Position numbers and translations under genes: made by a program
The notes under the pieces: model-generated
The model's input: the letters and a program-made list of their open reading frames with translations, nothing else
Database searches by the model: none
What the model was told of the DNA's origin: nothing
Part shown: positions 61,777 to 64,000 of the stretch, piece after piece
How positions within the stretch are numbered: position 1 is the first letter of the stretch
Layout of the letters: every line of letters starts with the position of its first letter
Source: Flavobacterium gelidicaeli
Lineage (GTDB): Bacteria > Bacteroidota > Bacteroidia > Flavobacteriales > Flavobacteriaceae
Assembly (NCBI RefSeq): GCF_013294005.1
Contig: NZ_JABSNK010000001.1
Span: forward strand, 62,001 to 126,000
Reading direction: 5' to 3'
Length of the DNA stretch: 64,000 nt

Positions 61777-62829
61777 TTAATTAAAATTCTTGGGTTTCAC
61801 CCTTTTAATATCAATTGTTGGATCTAAAGCAATACCATTAACTATGGCATCAAACAAGGCTTTTGCCATAGAAGGTCCAAGCATTACCCCGCGTGTACCT
61901 AAACCATTAAGAAGATGTAGTGATTTATGATCAACATGAGTTCCTATTAAGGGCCGCCTATCATAAACTGTAGGACGAACACCTGCAAAATGGGCAATAA
62001 CCTCAAATTCACAGTCAATGATTTCGTTGATTCTTTCTAAAAGCTCTTGCCTCCCTTCTAAAGTTGGCAAGTCTGTTTTATCTTTCCAATTATAGGTTGC
62101 TCCTACTTTGAATAAATTATCACCCAAAGGCAAAATAAAGACACTGGTATTAACAATAACGTCAAGATTGAGATCTGTAGCTTTTATTATAAAAAGTTCC
62201 CCTTTTGTACCATCTAAAGGCAGGTATTTAAAAAAAGGATTTTCATGCATTCCAAAACCTTCAGCAAAAACAATATTTTTTGCTTCAATACCTTTATAAA
62301 TCACACTGTCTGTTTTTATTTCTAAAAGACTGTAATCAAATGAATCCTGGATAAGTAATTCTTTATCTTTTAAATATATTCTATACTTTGTCAACAACAA
62401 AGCAGTATCAACATATCCCGTATGCAAAACTTCACCGTAATTAAAGGGAGATGTTATTCCGTCATATTTTTTTGTGATTATAGCAGTTGATAAAAAAGGA
62501 GCTAAACCCGTTTTATCCGAAGCCGAAAACCAATTATTTTGCTCTTCAATAGAAAAAAATTTCCTCAGTATTGGAGTCGAAAAATCAAATTTTGTTTTTA
62601 ACTTTTCTTCAACAATGGCATAGAAATCCTTCATTAATTTAAGCTGTTCCTCTGCTTTCCACACTTCACTAAATCTTTTCAAGATCACTGGGTTATAAAG
62701 ACCACCAGCAATTTTTGAAGAATTTTGAGAATCATTATCGAAAACAAGAATTGACTTATTATTATTCAAAGCAACTTCGGCAAATGAAATACCTGCGAGA
62801 CCAGAACCAACTATTAAAAAATCAATCAT
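61777..62829 (-). CDS. FAD-dependent oxidoreductase (DAO family)
   Basis: 350 residues. An FAD-binding Rossmann motif GSGLAG (8-13) opens the protein and an IAGGLYNPV segment follows. The C-terminal HFAGVRPTVYDRRPLIG and NGLGTRGVMLGPSMAKAL are typical of the DAO/glycine-oxidase fold, where GTRG binds the FAD tail. Substrate is not evident; probable amine or amino-acid oxidation in the cytosol. It follows gldN by 86 bp in the same direction, but a terminator hairpin separates them. Confidence 0.85.
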   Translation of the reverse strand: MIDFLIVGSGLAGISFAEVALNNNKSILVFDNDSQNSSKIAGGLYNPVILKRFSEVWKAEEQLKLMKDFYAIVEEKLKTKFDFSTPILRKFFSIEEQNNWFSASDKTGLAPFLSTAIITKKYDGITSPFNYGEVLHTGYVDTALLLTKYRIYLKDKELLIQDSFDYSLLEIKTDSVIYKGIEAKNIVFAEGFGMHENPFFKYLPLDGTKGELFIIKATDLNLDVIVNTSVFILPLGDNLFKVGATYNWKDKTDLPTLEGRQELLERINEIIDCEFEVIAHFAGVRPTVYDRRPLIGTHVDHKSLHLLNGLGTRGVMLGPSMAKALFDAIVNGIALDPTIDIKRVKPKNFN

Positions 62830-62861
62830 AAATAAATATTAAAAGAGAATTAGTATAATAC

Positions 62862-62897
62862 AAAAAGACTCTTACCATTTAAGATAAGAGTCTTTTG
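62862..62897 (-). terminator. Terminator of gldN
   Basis: Stem AAAAGACTCTTA/TAAGAGTCTTTT, a 12-bp perfect match with a 12-base loop, 18 bp after the gldN stop. Confidence 0.75.
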
Positions 62898-62915
62898 TTG
62901 TAATTAAAATAGGAA

Positions 62916-63809
62916 TTAATAATTCCACATATCTGATTCAAAATCACGAATCTTTTCTTTAACTCTTAAAGCTTCAAGTAATTGATTTTGTGAATTATCC
63001 TTCATGTATTCATCAATAGCTCTATCACCATAAACGTTTTCTTCTTTGTAAATTACACTATTAAAACGTCTTGAGTTTAGTATTTGATCAAATGATATTG
63101 GCATAGATGAATTGGCATCGTTAAAAGCTTTTGCGGAATGCAAAACTTCTCTAGCGTCAGGGAAGAAAATCCAAAATAATTCGATATAATCTTTCACCTC
63201 ACTATGCATAGAGTAAACATCAGGAGTCACAGGACAAATCCCTAACAAACGATATTTTAATTCACTTTGACGTTTGTCAAAATACCAGTACCCTTTAATT
63301 TTATACTCGCTAACATCTTGAGCAGTTAAGTCATCTCTTGTAATATACTCAGGAGAAACACTTAAACCAGCATTAATTTGCTCTCGACCTATATCAGTTG
63401 TATCAATACGACTTAACGTAGCTTGGATATCATTGTATGATTTCTTAGTGTTAAAATAGCTGTCTGAATAAACTTCTGTAATAGCACCACTTCTTATCGC
63501 TTTAGTAAGAACATCGTATAAAGAACGTCTATCAGAGCCAATATTAGCAGTATCAATTGGAAAATATAAAGGGAAATTGATTTTTTCATTTAAATCAATA
63601 ATTTCCCACACAGTTTTACCCATCAAGATATCTCTATCATGAACATAACCATAAGCCAAAGGCTTGTCGTTATCTGAAATAAGTTCAGCTGCAGTTTTTA
63701 AACCAATCTGATCAGGTGTTTTTGCATTAAGCAAATTTGATTGAGCAGAGGAAACAAAACTTCCAACAACAGAAAAAACAACTATTAAAAAATTTCTTGA
63801 ATTCATCAT
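62916..63809 (-). CDS. gldN: Gliding motility/T9SS protein GldN
   Basis: About 297 residues. GldN (PorN) is a periplasmic part of the type IX secretion trans-envelope complex, working with GldK/GldL/GldM. The start is placed at one of two adjacent ATGs (63809 or 63806) giving signal peptide NSRNFLIVVFSVVGSFVSSAQ; an ATG 12 codons earlier is unlikely. The family blocks DRDILMGKTVWEIIDLNEKINFPLYFP, YKIKGYWYFDKRQSELKYRLLGICP and IELFWIFFPDAREVL are all present. It follows gldM by 42 bp, as expected for the gldKLMN operon, and ends at a perfect hairpin terminator. It supports T9SS export of the surface protein in the rhs operon. Confidence 0.95.
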   Translation of the reverse strand: MMNSRNFLIVVFSVVGSFVSSAQSNLLNAKTPDQIGLKTAAELISDNDKPLAYGYVHDRDILMGKTVWEIIDLNEKINFPLYFPIDTANIGSDRRSLYDVLTKAIRSGAITEVYSDSYFNTKKSYNDIQATLSRIDTTDIGREQINAGLSVSPEYITRDDLTAQDVSEYKIKGYWYFDKRQSELKYRLLGICPVTPDVYSMHSEVKDYIELFWIFFPDAREVLHSAKAFNDANSSMPISFDQILNSRRFNSVIYKEENVYGDRAIDEYMKDNSQNQLLEALRVKEKIRDFESDMWNY

Positions 63810-63851
63810 GGTATCATTATAAGATATTAAATGCTTTAAAAGCACTTTGTA

Positions 63852-64000
63852 TTATTGTATTTCGAAAATAACTGGAGCAGTTCTTGGCAATAAATAACTA
63901 CCTGCACCCACTAATTTAGTTTTAATTTCAGAAATGGTAACTTGATCTCCTCTTCCAGCTCTAGCTAAAACAGCTTTACATTGTGCATTTAATCTATTTC
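63852..64000 (-). CDS. gldM: GldM, C-terminal end
   Basis: The last 48 codons of a protein running off the window, reading GRGDQVTISEIKTKLVGAG and ending APVIFEIQ. The position just upstream of gldN and the IKTKLVGAGSYLLPR tail fit the periplasmic domain 4 of GldM, the proton-driven motor partner of GldL. The stop codon TAA is at 63852-63854. Assignment rests on the tail sequence and operon order. Confidence 0.85.
   Translation of the reverse strand, partial: NRLNAQCKAVLARAGRGDQVTISEIKTKLVGAGSYLLPRTAPVIFEIQ

Overview
The window is a piece of a chromosome from a member of the Flavobacteriaceae, most likely Flavobacterium or a close relative. The reasons are low G+C, the gliding/type IX secretion genes gldN and gldM at the right edge, a gene with a type IX C-terminal sorting domain, promoters of the Bacteroidetes form TTG-N19-TAnnTTTG, and very weak Shine-Dalgarno signals. 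The flanks are ordinary housekeeping DNA. The centre, about 18.8 to 53.9 kb, is an accessory island built around one Rhs/YD-repeat polymorphic toxin.

Left flank, 1-18.7 kb. Present are the end of urocanate hydratase (hutU), a DUF4136 lipoprotein, a group III truncated globin, a phytase-type esterase-like lipoprotein, a long phenylalanine 4-hydroxylase, and a minus-strand run alaS, lipoprotein, GSCFA protein, DUF4230 protein. A plus-strand run follows: M23 peptidase, MerR regulator, LemA and two TPM-domain proteins. After it come the GTPases Der and Era, two tandem initiator tRNAs and the pseudouridine synthase TruC. Gaps carry copies of a dispersed hairpin element whose capping loop is conserved while its stem covaries.

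Rhs island, 18.8-53.9 kb, minus strand. A promoter-proximal group encodes two outer-membrane beta-barrel proteins, a type IX-sorted cell-surface protein and a 3312-residue Rhs protein with a Sec signal, an SpvB/TcdB-like N half and a YD-repeat C half. It ends in a probable nuclease tip followed by a cytosolic immunity gene. Downstream lies a library of incomplete modules, numbered here C1 to C11 in transcription order. Each normally holds a fragment of the Rhs core, a different toxin tip and an immunity gene, and then a repeated tail with an intrinsic terminator. Tips include three with HExxH zinc-peptidase motifs, one cysteine-peptidase-like, one CdiA-type tRNase, and several unrecognised or pore/membrane-like ones. 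Immunity proteins are lipoproteins or exported where the tip looks like a peptidase, membrane-anchored for C7-C10, and cytosolic for the nucleases. Several modules have decayed (nonsense codons, internal deletions, loss of the toxin), and some keep the immunity gene. The arrangement fits a silent-cassette reservoir that can recombine into the expressed rhs gene.

Right flank, 54-64 kb. Present are a leucine-rich-repeat secreted protein, pterin carbinolamine dehydratase (partner of the phenylalanine hydroxylase at 3.4 kb), a GNAT-like acyltransferase, a diacylglycerol-kinase family lipid kinase, an App1-like phosphatidate phosphatase, an ABC-F ATPase, a DUF983 membrane protein, an FAD-dependent oxidoreductase, GldN and the C-terminus of GldM.
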